Assembly (NCBI GenBank): GCA_030680415.1
Contig: JAUXVE010000059.1
Coordinates: 1-64,000, forward strand
DNA: 64,000 bases
Direction: 5' to 3'
Source: Rubrivivax sp.
GTDB taxonomy: Bacteria > Pseudomonadota > Gammaproteobacteria > Burkholderiales > Burkholderiaceae_C
Below the pieces are notes generated by a model. The model did not search any database. It worked only from the letters and a program-made list of their open reading frames with translations, and was not told where the DNA came from. Shown here one piece after another: positions 40,066-49,234 of this stretch. The position numbers and the translations under genes were made by a program. Every line of letters starts with the position of its first letter. The first letter of the stretch is position 1.

Positions 40066-41163
40066 TCAGGTGAGCGAGGTATCGACCTCGCGCCGGGCCA
40101 GCGCCAGGAACTCGGCCGACTGCATCTCGTGCAAACGCGAGACCGTGCGCACGAACTCGTGCGCCAGCGGCCCCTCGGTGTAGAGCGCCTCCGGCCGTAC
40201 GGCGGCGGAGAGGATCAGCTTGACCCGCCGGTCATACAGCACGTCGACCAGCCAGGTGAAGCGCCGGGCCTCGCTGGCCGACCGGGGCGACATCTGCGGC
40301 ACATTGGAAACGAGCACGGTATGGAAGCGCGAAGCGATCTCCAGGTAGTCGTTCTGCGAGCGCGGCCCGCCGCACAGGGTGCGGAAATCGAACCACACCA
40401 CGCCGCCGGCGCGCCGCACGGCGCGCACGCTGCGGCGCTCGATCTGCAGCACCGGCTCTTCGTCATGCGCTTCGGTCAGCTGTTCGAAGGCGCGCTCCAG
40501 CGCCGCCTCGGCGTCGGCGCCCAGCGGGCTGTGCCACATCTCGATGCTCCGCAGCGTGCGCTGACGGTAGTCGGTGCCGGCGTCGACGTTGAGCACTTCC
40601 AGCCTGGACTTCAGCAATTCGATCGCGGGCAGGATGCGGTCGCGGTGCAGCCCGTTGGGGTACAGCCCGTCGGGATGGAAGTTGGAGGTGGTGACGATGC
40701 TCACGCGGTTGGCGAACAGGGCTTCGAGCAGCCGGTGCAGGATCATCGCATCGGTGACGTCGGCGACGAAGAATTCGTCGAAGCAGATCAGCCGGAAGCG
40801 GCGCGAGATGCGGCGGCCCAGTTCCTGCAGCGGGTTGGCGGTGCCCTTGAGGTCCTGCAGTTCGCGGTGCACCTCGCGCATGAACTCGTGGAAGTGCAGC
40901 CGCGTCTTGCGCGTCAGCGGCACGCTCTGGAAGAAACAGTCCATCAGGAAGCTCTTGCCGCGCCCGACACCGCCGTACATGTAGACGCCGCGCGGGATCG
41001 ACGGGCGCACCAGCAGCTTGGTGATGGCATTGCGACGCCGTGCCTTGTAGTCGGCCCATTCGTTCTCGCAGCGCTCGAGCGCGGCGACGGCCTGCAGCTG
41101 CGCCGGGTCGCTCTCGAACCCGCGCTCGGCGAGCGTGGCCTCGTAAAGCTGGCGCACGCCCAA
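40066..41163 (-). CDS. zapE: Cell division ATPase ZapE (AFG1-like)
   Basis: 365 residues. P-loop GGVGRGKSFLMDCFF, RLHFHEFMREVHREL, LICFDEFFVADVTDAMILHRLLEALF (Walker B region), and TTSNFHPDGLYPNGLHRDRILPAI are all typical of the AFG1/ZapE family. ZapE associates with the Z-ring at constriction in E. coli. It lies downstream of lpdA on the same strand after a repeat-containing gap. Confidence 0.93.
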   Translation of the reverse strand: MGVRQLYEATLAERGFESDPAQLQAVAALERCENEWADYKARRRNAITKLLVRPSIPRGVYMYGGVGRGKSFLMDCFFQSVPLTRKTRLHFHEFMREVHRELQDLKGTANPLQELGRRISRRFRLICFDEFFVADVTDAMILHRLLEALFANRVSIVTTSNFHPDGLYPNGLHRDRILPAIELLKSRLEVLNVDAGTDYRQRTLRSIEMWHSPLGADAEAALERAFEQLTEAHDEEPVLQIERRSVRAVRRAGGVVWFDFRTLCGGPRSQNDYLEIASRFHTVLVSNVPQMSPRSASEARRFTWLVDVLYDRRVKLILSAAVRPEALYTEGPLAHEFVRTVSRLHEMQSAEFLALARREVDTSLT

Positions 41164-41191
41164 GGGTCAGCCGCTCCGGAGTCGGGCCAAG

Positions 41192-41270
41192 GTCCTTGCA
41201 CGGATCCGGCTTTGCCGGTCCGTCGCAAGAGCCCCCTCGGGGGGCAGCGACCGGGAGGGAGCGTGGGGGC
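41192..41270. repeat. Double hairpin and GC-rich intergenic element, copy B
   Basis: First hairpin: CTTGC (41195) to GCAAG (41229), with ACGGA-CCGGC arms around a TTT loop. Second: GCCCCC-TCG-GGGGGC (41231-41245) inside a wider GAGCCCC/GGGGCTC pairing ending at the lpdA stop (41229-41272). The segment GGGGCAGCGA...GAGCGTGGG also occurs at 15499-15517. It could end the odh operon transcript or be a dispersed element. Confidence 0.55.
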
Positions 41271-42689
41271 TCAAAGGTTGAGGGTGCGCTTGTCGACGGC
41301 CAGCGCCGCTTCCTTGGTGGCTTCGCTCAAGCTGGGGTGGGCGTGGCAGATGCGCGCGATGTCTTCGCTGCTGGCGCGGAACACCATCGCCACCACGGCT
41401 TCGGCGATCAATTCGCTGGCCATCGGGCCGACGATGTGTACGCCCAGGATCTCGTCGCTGGCGGCGTCGGCCAGGAACTTGACCATGCCGGTGGTGTCGC
41501 CCAGGGCGCGCGCGCGGCCGTTGGCCGCGAAGGGAAAGGTGCCGGCCTTGTAGGCGCGGCCCGAGCTCTTCAACTGTTCCTCGGTCTGGCCGACCCACGC
41601 GATTTCGGGGCTGGTGTAGATCACCCACGGGATGGTGTTGAAGTCGACATGCCCATGCTGGCCGGCGATGCGCTCGGCCACCGCCACGCCCTCTTCCTCG
41701 GCCTTGTGCGCGAGCATCGGGCCACGCACGACGTCGCCCACCGCCCAGACACCGCTCAGGTTGGTACGGCACTGGTCGTCCACGATGATGGCGCCGCGCT
41801 CGTCGAGCCCGAGGCCCACGCCTTCGGCGTTGAGCCCGGTGGTGTTGGGCACGCGACCGATCGAGACGATGAGCTTGTCTGCCTCCAGCGTCCTCGCCTC
41901 GCCCTGCGCCGTGGTGTAGGCCACCGACACGCCCTTCCTGCCTGCCTTGACCTCGCCGACGGTGACGCCGAGCTCGATCTTCAGGCCCTGCTTGGTGAAA
42001 GCCCTGTGCGCTTCCCTGGCGATCTGCGCGTCGACCGCGGCCAGGAAGGTGGGCAGCGCTTCGAGCACGGTCACCTCGGCGCCCAGGCGGCGCCACACCG
42101 AACCCATCTCCAGGCCGATCACGCCCGAGCCGATGAGCACGAGCTTCCTGGGCACGGTGCCGATGCGAAGCGCGCCATCGTTGCTGAGGATGAGTTCCTC
42201 GTCGAACGGCGCCTGCGGCAAGGCGCGCGCGCTGGAGCCGGTGGCCACGATGACCTGTTTGCCGGTCAGCACCTCGTCGCCGACGGCGATCTCCCAGCCA
42301 CCGTCCAGCGCACGAACGAAGGAGCCGCGGCCGTGGAAGAAGCTGACCTTGTTCTTCTTGAGCAGGTAGAGGATGCCGTCGTTGTTCTGCTTCACCACGG
42401 CGTCCTTGCGCGCCAGCATCTTCTTCAAGTCGAGGCTGAGGTCCTTCAGGCCGATGCCGTGGCCTGCGAAATGGTGCGCGGCGTGGTCGAAGTATTCGCT
42501 GCTCTGCAGCAGCGCCTTGCTCGGGATGCAGCCGACGTTGGTGCAGGTGCCGCCGGGCGCCGGGCCGCCCTTGTCGTTCTTCCAGTCGTCGATGCAGGCG
42601 GTGGCAAAGCCGAGCTGCGCGGCGCGGATGGCGCCGATGTAGCCGCCCGGGCCGCCGCCGATGACGATGACGTCGAAAGTCTTGGACAT
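41271..42689 (-). CDS. lpdA: Dihydrolipoyl dehydrogenase (E3)
   Basis: 472 residues. FAD-binding GGGPGG at residues 11-16, redox disulfide GGTCTNVGCIPSK (Cys49 and Cys54), NAD-binding IGSGVIGLEMGSVW, and C-terminal active-site HAHPSLSEATKEA. It reoxidises the dihydrolipoyl groups of OdhB in the 2-oxoglutarate dehydrogenase complex, passing electrons to NAD+. It is placed after odhB with one small PspC-domain gene between them. The intergenic distance to that gene is 21 bp, so it is part of the operon. Confidence 0.96.
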   Translation of the reverse strand: MSKTFDVIVIGGGPGGYIGAIRAAQLGFATACIDDWKNDKGGPAPGGTCTNVGCIPSKALLQSSEYFDHAAHHFAGHGIGLKDLSLDLKKMLARKDAVVKQNNDGILYLLKKNKVSFFHGRGSFVRALDGGWEIAVGDEVLTGKQVIVATGSSARALPQAPFDEELILSNDGALRIGTVPRKLVLIGSGVIGLEMGSVWRRLGAEVTVLEALPTFLAAVDAQIAREAHRAFTKQGLKIELGVTVGEVKAGRKGVSVAYTTAQGEARTLEADKLIVSIGRVPNTTGLNAEGVGLGLDERGAIIVDDQCRTNLSGVWAVGDVVRGPMLAHKAEEEGVAVAERIAGQHGHVDFNTIPWVIYTSPEIAWVGQTEEQLKSSGRAYKAGTFPFAANGRARALGDTTGMVKFLADAASDEILGVHIVGPMASELIAEAVVAMVFRASSEDIARICHAHPSLSEATKEAALAVDKRTLNL

Positions 42690-42710
42690 GATGTGGTCAG
42701 TGAAGCCGGG

Positions 42711-43028
42711 TCATTCGTTGGGCACGAAGATCCACAGCAGGATGTAGAGCAGCACGCCGGCGCCGCCGAACAGCGCCAGCGTGGCCAGGATCAGGCGCCA
42801 GATCCACGACTCGACGCCGGTGATGGCGGCCACGCCGCCGCAGACGCCGCCCAGCCAGCGGTCGCTGCGGCTGCGGCGCAGCCGGTTGATGGCCGCCACC
42901 GCGGGAATGTCGGGCGGCGGCGGCGGGCCGTCGAGCAGGCGCGCCTTGGCGCGCTGGAACTCGTCTTCGGTCAGCACGCCGCGGCTGCGCAGTTCGTCCA
43001 GGCGCGTCAGTTCGTCGGCGATTCCCAT
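42711..43028 (-). CDS. SHOCT plus PspC-domain small membrane protein
   Basis: 105 residues. The N-terminal ~35 residues (ELTRLDELRSRGVLTEDEFQRAKARLL) form a SHOCT motif. A Pro-rich linker leads to a PspC domain (RSRSDRWLGGVCGGVAAITGVESWIWRLILATLALFG) with a final membrane helix (GVLLYILLWIFVPNE). PspC-type proteins sense envelope stress in the Psp response, but no pspA is nearby. Its presence between odhB and lpdA is notable. The role is unknown. Confidence 0.85.
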   Translation of the reverse strand: MGIADELTRLDELRSRGVLTEDEFQRAKARLLDGPPPPPDIPAVAAINRLRRSRSDRWLGGVCGGVAAITGVESWIWRLILATLALFGGAGVLLYILLWIFVPNE

Positions 43029-43059
43029 CTCGGTCTCCAGGCGCGCGATTGAGCGCAGG

Positions 43060-44328
43060 TCAGATGTCGAACAACAGGCGCGCCGGGTCTTCCAGCGCTT
43101 CCTTCATCGCCACCAGCCCCAGCACGGCCTCGCGGCCGTCGATGATGCGGTGGTCGTAGCTCATCGCCAGGTAGTTGATCGGGCGCACCACGACCTGGCC
43201 GTTCTCCACCACCGCGCGGTCCTTGGTGGCGTGCACGCCCAGGATGGCGCTTTGCGGCGGGTTGATGATCGGCGTGCTGAGCATGCTGCCGAAGACGCCG
43301 CCGTTGCTGATCGAGAAAGTGCCGCCCGACAAGTCGTCCATCGACAGCTTGCCGTCGCGCGCCTTGGCGCCGTACTGGGCGATCTTCTTCTCGATGTCGG
43401 CGAAGCTCATCTGGTCGGCGTTGCGCAGGATGGGCACCACCAGCCCGCGCGGCGAGCCGACCGCGATGCCGATGTCGAAGTAGCCGTGGTAGACGATGTC
43501 GTTGCCGTCGATCGACGCGTTGATGACCGGGTACTTCTTGAGCGCGGCCACCGCCGCCTTAACGAAGAAGCTCATGAAACCGATCTTGACGCCGTGCTCC
43601 TTCTCGAACCTGTCCTGGAAACGCTTGCGCATCTCCATCACCGGGGCCATGTTGACCTCGTTGAAGGTGGTCAGGATCGCGTTGGTGGCCTGCGACTGCA
43701 ACAGCCGCTCGGCGACGCGCGCGCGCAGGCGCGACATCGGCACGCGCTGCTCGGGGCGGTCGCCCGGGTTGGCCGACGGCGGCGCGGCCACCGCCGGCAG
43801 CGGGCGTGCGACAGCGGGGGCCGGCATCGGCGCCACGGGCGCGGCCGCTGCGACCTTCGGTGCAACCAGGGCGCCGAGCACGTCGCCCTTGGTGACGCGG
43901 CCGTCCTTGCCGGTGCCGGGCACCGAACCCGCGGCCAGCGCGTTGTCGGCCATCAGCTTGGCCGCGGCGGGCATGACCACGTCGGCCTTGCTGCCGCCCT
44001 TGCCAGTGCCTGGCGCAGGCGCAGCGGCCGGTGCTGCCGTGGCGGCGGGGATTGCCTTCACTTCCAGGGGGCCGGCCGCCACCGTGCCTTCGGTGTCGAT
44101 CCTCGCGATGACCTCCTCGGCCACGCAACTCTCGCCGTCGCCCTTGAAGATCTGCGCCATCATGCCCGCCGCCGGGGCCGGCACCTCGAGCACGACCTTG
44201 TCGGTCTCGATCTCGACCAGGATCTCGTCCATGGCCACCGCATCGCCCGGCTTCTTCTTCCACTGCAGCAAGGTGGCCTCGGCCACCGATTCCGACAGTT
44301 GCGGAACCTTCACTTCAACGATCGCCAT
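43060..44328 (-). CDS. odhB: Dihydrolipoamide succinyltransferase (E2 of 2-oxoglutarate dehydrogenase)
   Basis: 422 residues. The N-terminal lipoyl domain carries the lipoylated Lys in [16 protein letters not shown] (~residue 43). An Ala/Pro linker follows, then the E3/E1-binding domain ([35 protein letters not shown]), a second linker, and the catalytic domain ending with the active-site [12 protein letters not shown]. It transfers succinyl groups to CoA. Also called sucB. It lies between odhA and the PspC-like gene. Confidence 0.96.
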   Translation of the reverse strand: MAIVEVKVPQLSESVAEATLLQWKKKPGDAVAMDEILVEIETDKVVLEVPAPAAGMMAQIFKGDGESCVAEEVIARIDTEGTVAAGPLEVKAIPAATAAPAAAPAPGTGKGGSKADVVMPAAAKLMADNALAAGSVPGTGKDGRVTKGDVLGALVAPKVAAAAPVAPMPAPAVARPLPAVAAPPSANPGDRPEQRVPMSRLRARVAERLLQSQATNAILTTFNEVNMAPVMEMRKRFQDRFEKEHGVKIGFMSFFVKAAVAALKKYPVINASIDGNDIVYHGYFDIGIAVGSPRGLVVPILRNADQMSFADIEKKIAQYGAKARDGKLSMDDLSGGTFSISNGGVFGSMLSTPIINPPQSAILGVHATKDRAVVENGQVVVRPINYLAMSYDHRIIDGREAVLGLVAMKEALEDPARLLFDI

Positions 44329-44432
44329 GTTCTTTCCCGGTATGTTCTGGTGTTGCCCGACGGCCGGCCGGCGGCTCAGTGTCCTGTCGAACGCGCGCAG
44401 TCATGCCGGCGCCTCGAGCGTCCGGCTCGCCC

Positions 44433-47291
44433 CTACTTGGAAATCACGAAGCCCTTGAGCTTGCCGAAGGCCTGGTCGAGCAGCGCCTTCTGCTGTTCCT
44501 GGTGCAGGTGCGAATAACCCACCGCCGGTGACGCCGACGACGGCCGCCCGGCGTAGCCCAGCTTCTGGCCGTCGAGCATGTTCTCGTGCACACAGTGCTG
44601 CACGAAGAACCAGGCGCCCTGGTTCTGCGGTTCGTCCTGGCACCAGATCACCTCGGTGGCGTTGGGGTAGCGCTTCATCTCGGCGGCGAAGGCCTTGTGC
44701 GGGAAGGGGTAGAGCTGTTCGACGCGCACGATGGCCACTTCCCAGGCCTTCTTCTCGTCGCGCCGGCGCAGCAGGTCGTACACCACCTTGCCCGAGCAGG
44801 CGACGACGCGCCTGACCTTCTCGGCTTCGACCTCGGGCCGGGTGGCGCCGATGACGGTACGAAAGTCGTTCTTCGTGAACTCGCTCAGCGGCGAGCTCGC
44901 ATCCTTGGCGCGCAGCAGCGATTTCGGCGTCAGAACGATCAGCGGCTTGCGGAACTGGCGCACCATCTGCCGGCGCAGCAGGTGGAAGATCTGGCTGGCG
45001 CTGGTCGGCTGGCAGATCTGCATGTTGTTGTCGGCCGCCAGCTGCATGAAGCGTTCGAGTCGCGCCGAGCTGTGCTCCGGCCCCTGCCCTTCGTAGCCGT
45101 GCGGCAGCAGCAGCGTGATGCCGTTGACGCGACCCCACTTCACTTCACCGGAGGCGATGAACTGGTCGATGACGACCTGCGCGCCGTTGACGAAGTCGCC
45201 GAACTGCGCCTCCCAGATCGTCAGCGTGTTCGGCTCGGCGCTGGCATAGCCGTACTCGAAGCCGAGCACCGCCTCCTCCGACAGGATCGAGTCGATGACG
45301 ACGAACGGCGCCTGGCCCTCGGCCACGTTCTGCAGCGGCACGTAGGTGCCGGTGTCCCACTTCTCGCGGTTCTGGTCGTGCAGCACGGCGTGGCGGTGCG
45401 TGAAGGTGCCGCGCCCGCAGTCCTCGCCGCTCAGCCGCACGGCGTACCCGCTGGCCACCAGCGAGGCGTAGGCCAGCGTCTCGCCCATGCCCCAGTCGAC
45501 GTTGATCTCGCCGCGGCCCATGGCGGCGCGGTCGGCAATGACCTTTTCCACCAGCGGATGGACCTTGAAGTTGCCCGGGATGGTGGTGATGCGCTCCGCC
45601 AGGCGTCTGACTTCCGCCAGCGGCAGCGCGGTGTCGGCGGCGTCGGTCCATTTCCTGCCCAGGAAGGGCGCCCAGTCGACGGCGTACTTGCTCTTGAAGT
45701 TGGTCAGCACCGGATCGGCGGTGTGGCGGCCTTCGTCCATGGCCGAGCGGAAGGCCTTGGCCATGTTGTCCGGCCCGTCGGCGGGCAACACACCCTGCGT
45801 CACCAGCTTGTCGCCGTACAGCCGGCGCGTGCCGGGGTGGGCCGCGATCTTTTTGTACATCAGCGGCTGCGTCAGGCTGGGCGTGTCCTGCTCGTTGTGA
45901 CCGAGCTTGCGGAAGCACACGATGTCGACCACCACGTCCTTCATGAAATGCCGGCGGTAGTCCATCGCCAGCTGCGTGCAGAACACGACCGCCTCGGGGT
46001 CGTCGCCGTTGACGTGCAGCACCGGCGCTTCGACCATCTTCACGACGTCGGTGCAGTACAGCGTCGAGCGGCTGTCGCGCGGGTCGCTGGTGGTGAAGCC
46101 GATCTGATTGTTGATGACCAGATGCACGGTGCCGCCCGTGAAGTAGCCGCGCGTCTGCGCCAGCGCCAGCGTCTCCATCACCACGCCCTGGCCGGCGAAG
46201 GCAGCGTCGCCGTGCACCAGCACCGGCAGCACCTGGGCACCGGTCTTGTCGCCGCGGCGGTCCATGCGCGCCTTGACCGAGCCTTCGACCACCGGGTTGA
46301 CGATCTCCAGGTGGCTGGGGTTGAACGCGAGACTCAGGTGCACCGGCCCGCCCGGGGTGGTGACGTCGCTGGAGAATCCCTGGTGGTACTTCACGTCGCC
46401 GGCCGTCAGCGCCTCGGGCGCGGTGTGGTCGAACTCGGCGAACAGGTCCTTGGGCATCTTGCCCAGGGTGTTGACGAGCACGTTCAGCCGCCCGCGGTGG
46501 GCCATGCCGATGACGATCTCCTGCACACCCTGGCCACCGGCACGCTGCACGAGTTCGTCCAGGCTGGCAATGAAGCTCTCGCCGCCTTCCAGCGAAAAGC
46601 GCTTCTGGCCGACGTACTTGGTATGCAGGTAGCGCTCCAGGCCTTCCGACGCGGTGAGGTGCTCGAGGATCTGGGTCTTTTCCGCCGCCGTGAAGGTGGG
46701 CTTGCTGCGGATCGACTCCAGCCGCTCCTGCCACCAGCGCTTCTCGGCGGGGTCGGTGCAGTGCATGAACTCGGCGCCGACGGTGCCGCAGTAGGTTTCA
46801 CGCAGCGCCTGCACGATCTCGCGCAGCGTCATGTGCTCGGCCTTGCCGAAGTACGTGTTGGCAGCCGAGAAAGTGATGTCCATGTCCGATTCGGACAGGT
46901 CGTAGAACGCCGGTTCGAGCTCCGGAATCTTGGCCCGTTCGGTGCGCTTGAGCGGGTCCAGGTCGGCCCAGCGCGCGCCCAGGAAACGGTAGGCGGCGAT
47001 CAGCGACTGCACGTGGACCTGCTTGCGCGCCACCGCCAGGTCGGCCTCGCTGGCCTTGAGGGCGAAGGCGTTGGCCTTGGCGCGCTGGGCAAAGCTCTCC
47101 ACCACTGGCGCGTGAGCCACGTCGCGGGCTTCGGAGCCGTCGGTAGCAGGCACGTGCTGCAGGTTGTCGAAGTAGGTGCGCCAGTTGTCGGGCACGCTGC
47201 CGGGGTTGTCGAGGTAGGCCTCGTACAACTCCTCGACGTAGGGGGCATTGCCCCCGAACAGGTACGAGTTGGACCTGTACTGCTGCATCAT
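44433..47291 (-). CDS. odhA: 2-oxoglutarate dehydrogenase E1 component
   Basis: 952 residues, typical E1o length. It starts with the subunit-binding motif YLFGGNAPYVEELYEAYL. The thiamine diphosphate region contains VHGDAAFAGQGVVMETLAL and NNQIGFTTS, with IGMAHRGRLNVLVNTLGK before it. The C-terminus has LPHGYEGQGPEHSSARLERF and QPTSASQIFHLLRRQ. It decarboxylates 2-oxoglutarate and loads OdhB in the TCA cycle. Also called sucA. It is the first gene of the operon; an 8-bp inverted repeat lies 97 bp upstream. GGTGAG precedes the ATG. Confidence 0.97.
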   Translation of the reverse strand: MMQQYRSNSYLFGGNAPYVEELYEAYLDNPGSVPDNWRTYFDNLQHVPATDGSEARDVAHAPVVESFAQRAKANAFALKASEADLAVARKQVHVQSLIAAYRFLGARWADLDPLKRTERAKIPELEPAFYDLSESDMDITFSAANTYFGKAEHMTLREIVQALRETYCGTVGAEFMHCTDPAEKRWWQERLESIRSKPTFTAAEKTQILEHLTASEGLERYLHTKYVGQKRFSLEGGESFIASLDELVQRAGGQGVQEIVIGMAHRGRLNVLVNTLGKMPKDLFAEFDHTAPEALTAGDVKYHQGFSSDVTTPGGPVHLSLAFNPSHLEIVNPVVEGSVKARMDRRGDKTGAQVLPVLVHGDAAFAGQGVVMETLALAQTRGYFTGGTVHLVINNQIGFTTSDPRDSRSTLYCTDVVKMVEAPVLHVNGDDPEAVVFCTQLAMDYRRHFMKDVVVDIVCFRKLGHNEQDTPSLTQPLMYKKIAAHPGTRRLYGDKLVTQGVLPADGPDNMAKAFRSAMDEGRHTADPVLTNFKSKYAVDWAPFLGRKWTDAADTALPLAEVRRLAERITTIPGNFKVHPLVEKVIADRAAMGRGEINVDWGMGETLAYASLVASGYAVRLSGEDCGRGTFTHRHAVLHDQNREKWDTGTYVPLQNVAEGQAPFVVIDSILSEEAVLGFEYGYASAEPNTLTIWEAQFGDFVNGAQVVIDQFIASGEVKWGRVNGITLLLPHGYEGQGPEHSSARLERFMQLAADNNMQICQPTSASQIFHLLRRQMVRQFRKPLIVLTPKSLLRAKDASSPLSEFTKNDFRTVIGATRPEVEAEKVRRVVACSGKVVYDLLRRRDEKKAWEVAIVRVEQLYPFPHKAFAAEMKRYPNATEVIWCQDEPQNQGAWFFVQHCVHENMLDGQKLGYAGRPSSASPAVGYSHLHQEQQKALLDQAFGKLKGFVISK

Positions 47292-47615
47292 CTTTCGCTC
47301 ACCTTACGCGCCGGTTTCCAGCGCTTGCGATGGGTTGATCAACCTTCCGCGGGCCCCGGCTGCACCGGGCGAGCGGATTGCGACCCGCCTTGCTGCTTGT
47401 CTAGAGTCAGCAAGGGGACGGGAAGGACCGTGTCTTTTCAGCGGCAGACTCTATCACTACGCCTGTCTTGTCCGGCTCGCCGATCGGACACCGGCCATCC
47501 CCGCACTTTGCTGGCAAGTCCCCCTTCCGCAGAACAGCCCCGGAGTTTCCCGGCTGCCGCCGTTTCGTGCCGGCACTAGCATGCAGAGTTCCGGAAACCA
47601 AGCGAGGTACGCTCC
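47292..47615. other. 324-bp divergent region, odhA / binding protein
   Basis: This contains control sequences for odhA (minus) and for the plus-strand binding protein. The inverted repeat at 47388-47415 is described separately. GAGG is eight bases before the 47616 start. No clean -35/-10 pair was found for either gene, and no further genes are seen. Confidence 0.4.
47388..47415. promoter_or_regulatory. Inverted repeat upstream of odhA
   Basis: Perfect arms CCTTGCTG (47388-47395) and CAGCAAGG (47408-47415) enclose a 12-bp spacer. The spacing is compatible with a dimeric regulator site or a leader hairpin for odhA. The regulator is unknown. Confidence 0.45.
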
Positions 47616-49187
47616 ATGAAGATCAAAGCCCTGCTCGCCGCCACGGCCCTGGCCGCCGCGGTGATGCTGCCAGCCCAGGCGCAAACCCTGCGCTGGGCAG
47701 CGCAGAACGACATCCTGACGATGGACCCGCATTCGCAGAACCATGCGACGACCAACGCCATCCTGATGCACGCCTACGAAGGCCTGACGCGCTACAACGC
47801 CACCTATCAGGTCGAGCCGGCGCTGGCCACGAAGTGGACCTTCATCAGCCCGACGCAGGTGCGCTTCGATCTGCGCAAGGGCGTCAAATTCCACGACGGC
47901 ACGCCGTTCACGGCCGACGACGTGGTGTTTTCGTTCGGCCGCATCAAGCAGCCGCAAGGCACGATGCAGATCTACGTCACCGGCATCAGCGAGATCCGCA
48001 AGATCGACGACCACACGATCGACGTGATCCTCGGCGCGCCGAACCCGCTGCTGCTGCGCAACATCATCGACTTCCGCATCATGAGCAAGGCGTGGGCGGA
48101 GAAGAACGGTACCGCCAACGTCCAGGACTACAAGGCGAAGGAGGAGAACTTCGCTTCCCGCAACGTGATGGGCAGCGGCGCCTACAAGATCACCGGCTGG
48201 CAGCCCGAGCAGCGCATCACGATGACGATCAACCCCGACTGGTGGGACAAGCACCAGGGCAACGTGCGCGAGGTCGTCTACACGCCGATCAAGAGCGACC
48301 CCACGCGCGTGGCCGCACTGTTGTCGGGCGACGTCGACATGCTGACGGACCTGCCGACCCAGGACGTGGCCCGGCTGCGTACGGACAGCAAGATCAAGAT
48401 CGTCGACGGCCCCGAGGTGCGAACCATCTTCCTGGCCCCGGACATCGGCAGCCCGGAATTGAAGTACAGCAACGTCAAGGGCAAGAACCCCTTCGCCGAC
48501 AAGCGCGTGCGCCAGGCCCTGAGCATGGCCATCGACCGCGACGCGATCCGTCGCAACATCATGCGCGGGCTGTCGATCCCGGCCGGCATCATGGTGGCGC
48601 CCGGCGTCAACGGCCACGCGCCCGACTTCGATACGCCGGTGAAGGCCGACGCCGAGGCCGCGAAGAAGCTGCTCGCCGAGGCGGGCTACCCCGACGGCTT
48701 CGAGTTCCGGTTGAACTGCCCGAACAACCGCTACGTCAACGACGAGGAGATCTGCCAGGCCATCCTGGCAATGTGGGCGCGCATCGGCGTGCGGGTACAG
48801 CTGAGCGCCGAGAACATGGCCACCTTCATCCAGAAGGTGCAGAACTTCGACACCTCGATGTACCTGCTGGGCTGGGGCGTGGCGACCTACGATGCGCAGT
48901 ACGCGGTGCAATCGCTGGCACGCACTCGCACCAGCGGCGCCGACGGCAACTTCAACTTCTCGAAGGTCAGCGACCCCGTCGTCGACCGGCTGACCGACGC
49001 GATGAAGACCGAGATCGATACCGCCAAGCGCAACGCGATGATCAAGGAGTCGTTGCAGCGCATCAAGGACGAGGTGCTGCTGATCCCGATCCACCACCAG
49101 ATGCGGCCCTGGGCCATGAAGGCCGGCGTGACGACGGTGCACCGTTCGGACGACCGGCCCGAGGCCCGCTTCACCTCGATCCGCTGA
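47616..49187 (+). CDS. ABC transporter substrate-binding protein (oligopeptide/nickel type, SBP_bac_5)
   Basis: 523 residues. The signal peptide (MKIKALLAATALAAAVMLPAQA) is followed by the family 5 fold: LRWAAQNDILTMDPHSQNHATT, the signature VRFDLRKGVKFHDGTPFTADDVVFSF, and MGSGAYKITGWQPEQ. The family captures peptides or similar solutes in the periplasm for an ABC importer. No permease or ATPase genes lie nearby, so this is an orphan binding protein and the ligand cannot be inferred. It is followed by a good terminator, which confirms a monocistronic unit. Confidence 0.9.
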   Translation: MKIKALLAATALAAAVMLPAQAQTLRWAAQNDILTMDPHSQNHATTNAILMHAYEGLTRYNATYQVEPALATKWTFISPTQVRFDLRKGVKFHDGTPFTADDVVFSFGRIKQPQGTMQIYVTGISEIRKIDDHTIDVILGAPNPLLLRNIIDFRIMSKAWAEKNGTANVQDYKAKEENFASRNVMGSGAYKITGWQPEQRITMTINPDWWDKHQGNVREVVYTPIKSDPTRVAALLSGDVDMLTDLPTQDVARLRTDSKIKIVDGPEVRTIFLAPDIGSPELKYSNVKGKNPFADKRVRQALSMAIDRDAIRRNIMRGLSIPAGIMVAPGVNGHAPDFDTPVKADAEAAKKLLAEAGYPDGFEFRLNCPNNRYVNDEEICQAILAMWARIGVRVQLSAENMATFIQKVQNFDTSMYLLGWGVATYDAQYAVQSLARTRTSGADGNFNFSKVSDPVVDRLTDAMKTEIDTAKRNAMIKESLQRIKDEVLLIPIHHQMRPWAMKAGVTTVHRSDDRPEARFTSIR

Positions 49188-49204
49188 GCGAACGCTCGGC
49201 TGCC

Positions 49205-49234
49205 GAAACGGGCCCTACGGGGCCCCGTTTCTTC
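49205..49234 (+). terminator. Rho-independent terminator
   Basis: Arms GAAACGGG (49205-49212) and CCCGTTTC (49224-49231), with further CCC/GGG pairing and one bulge inside, then TTCT. It begins 18 bp after the binding-protein stop and abuts the convergent amidohydrolase stop. Confidence 0.78.
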
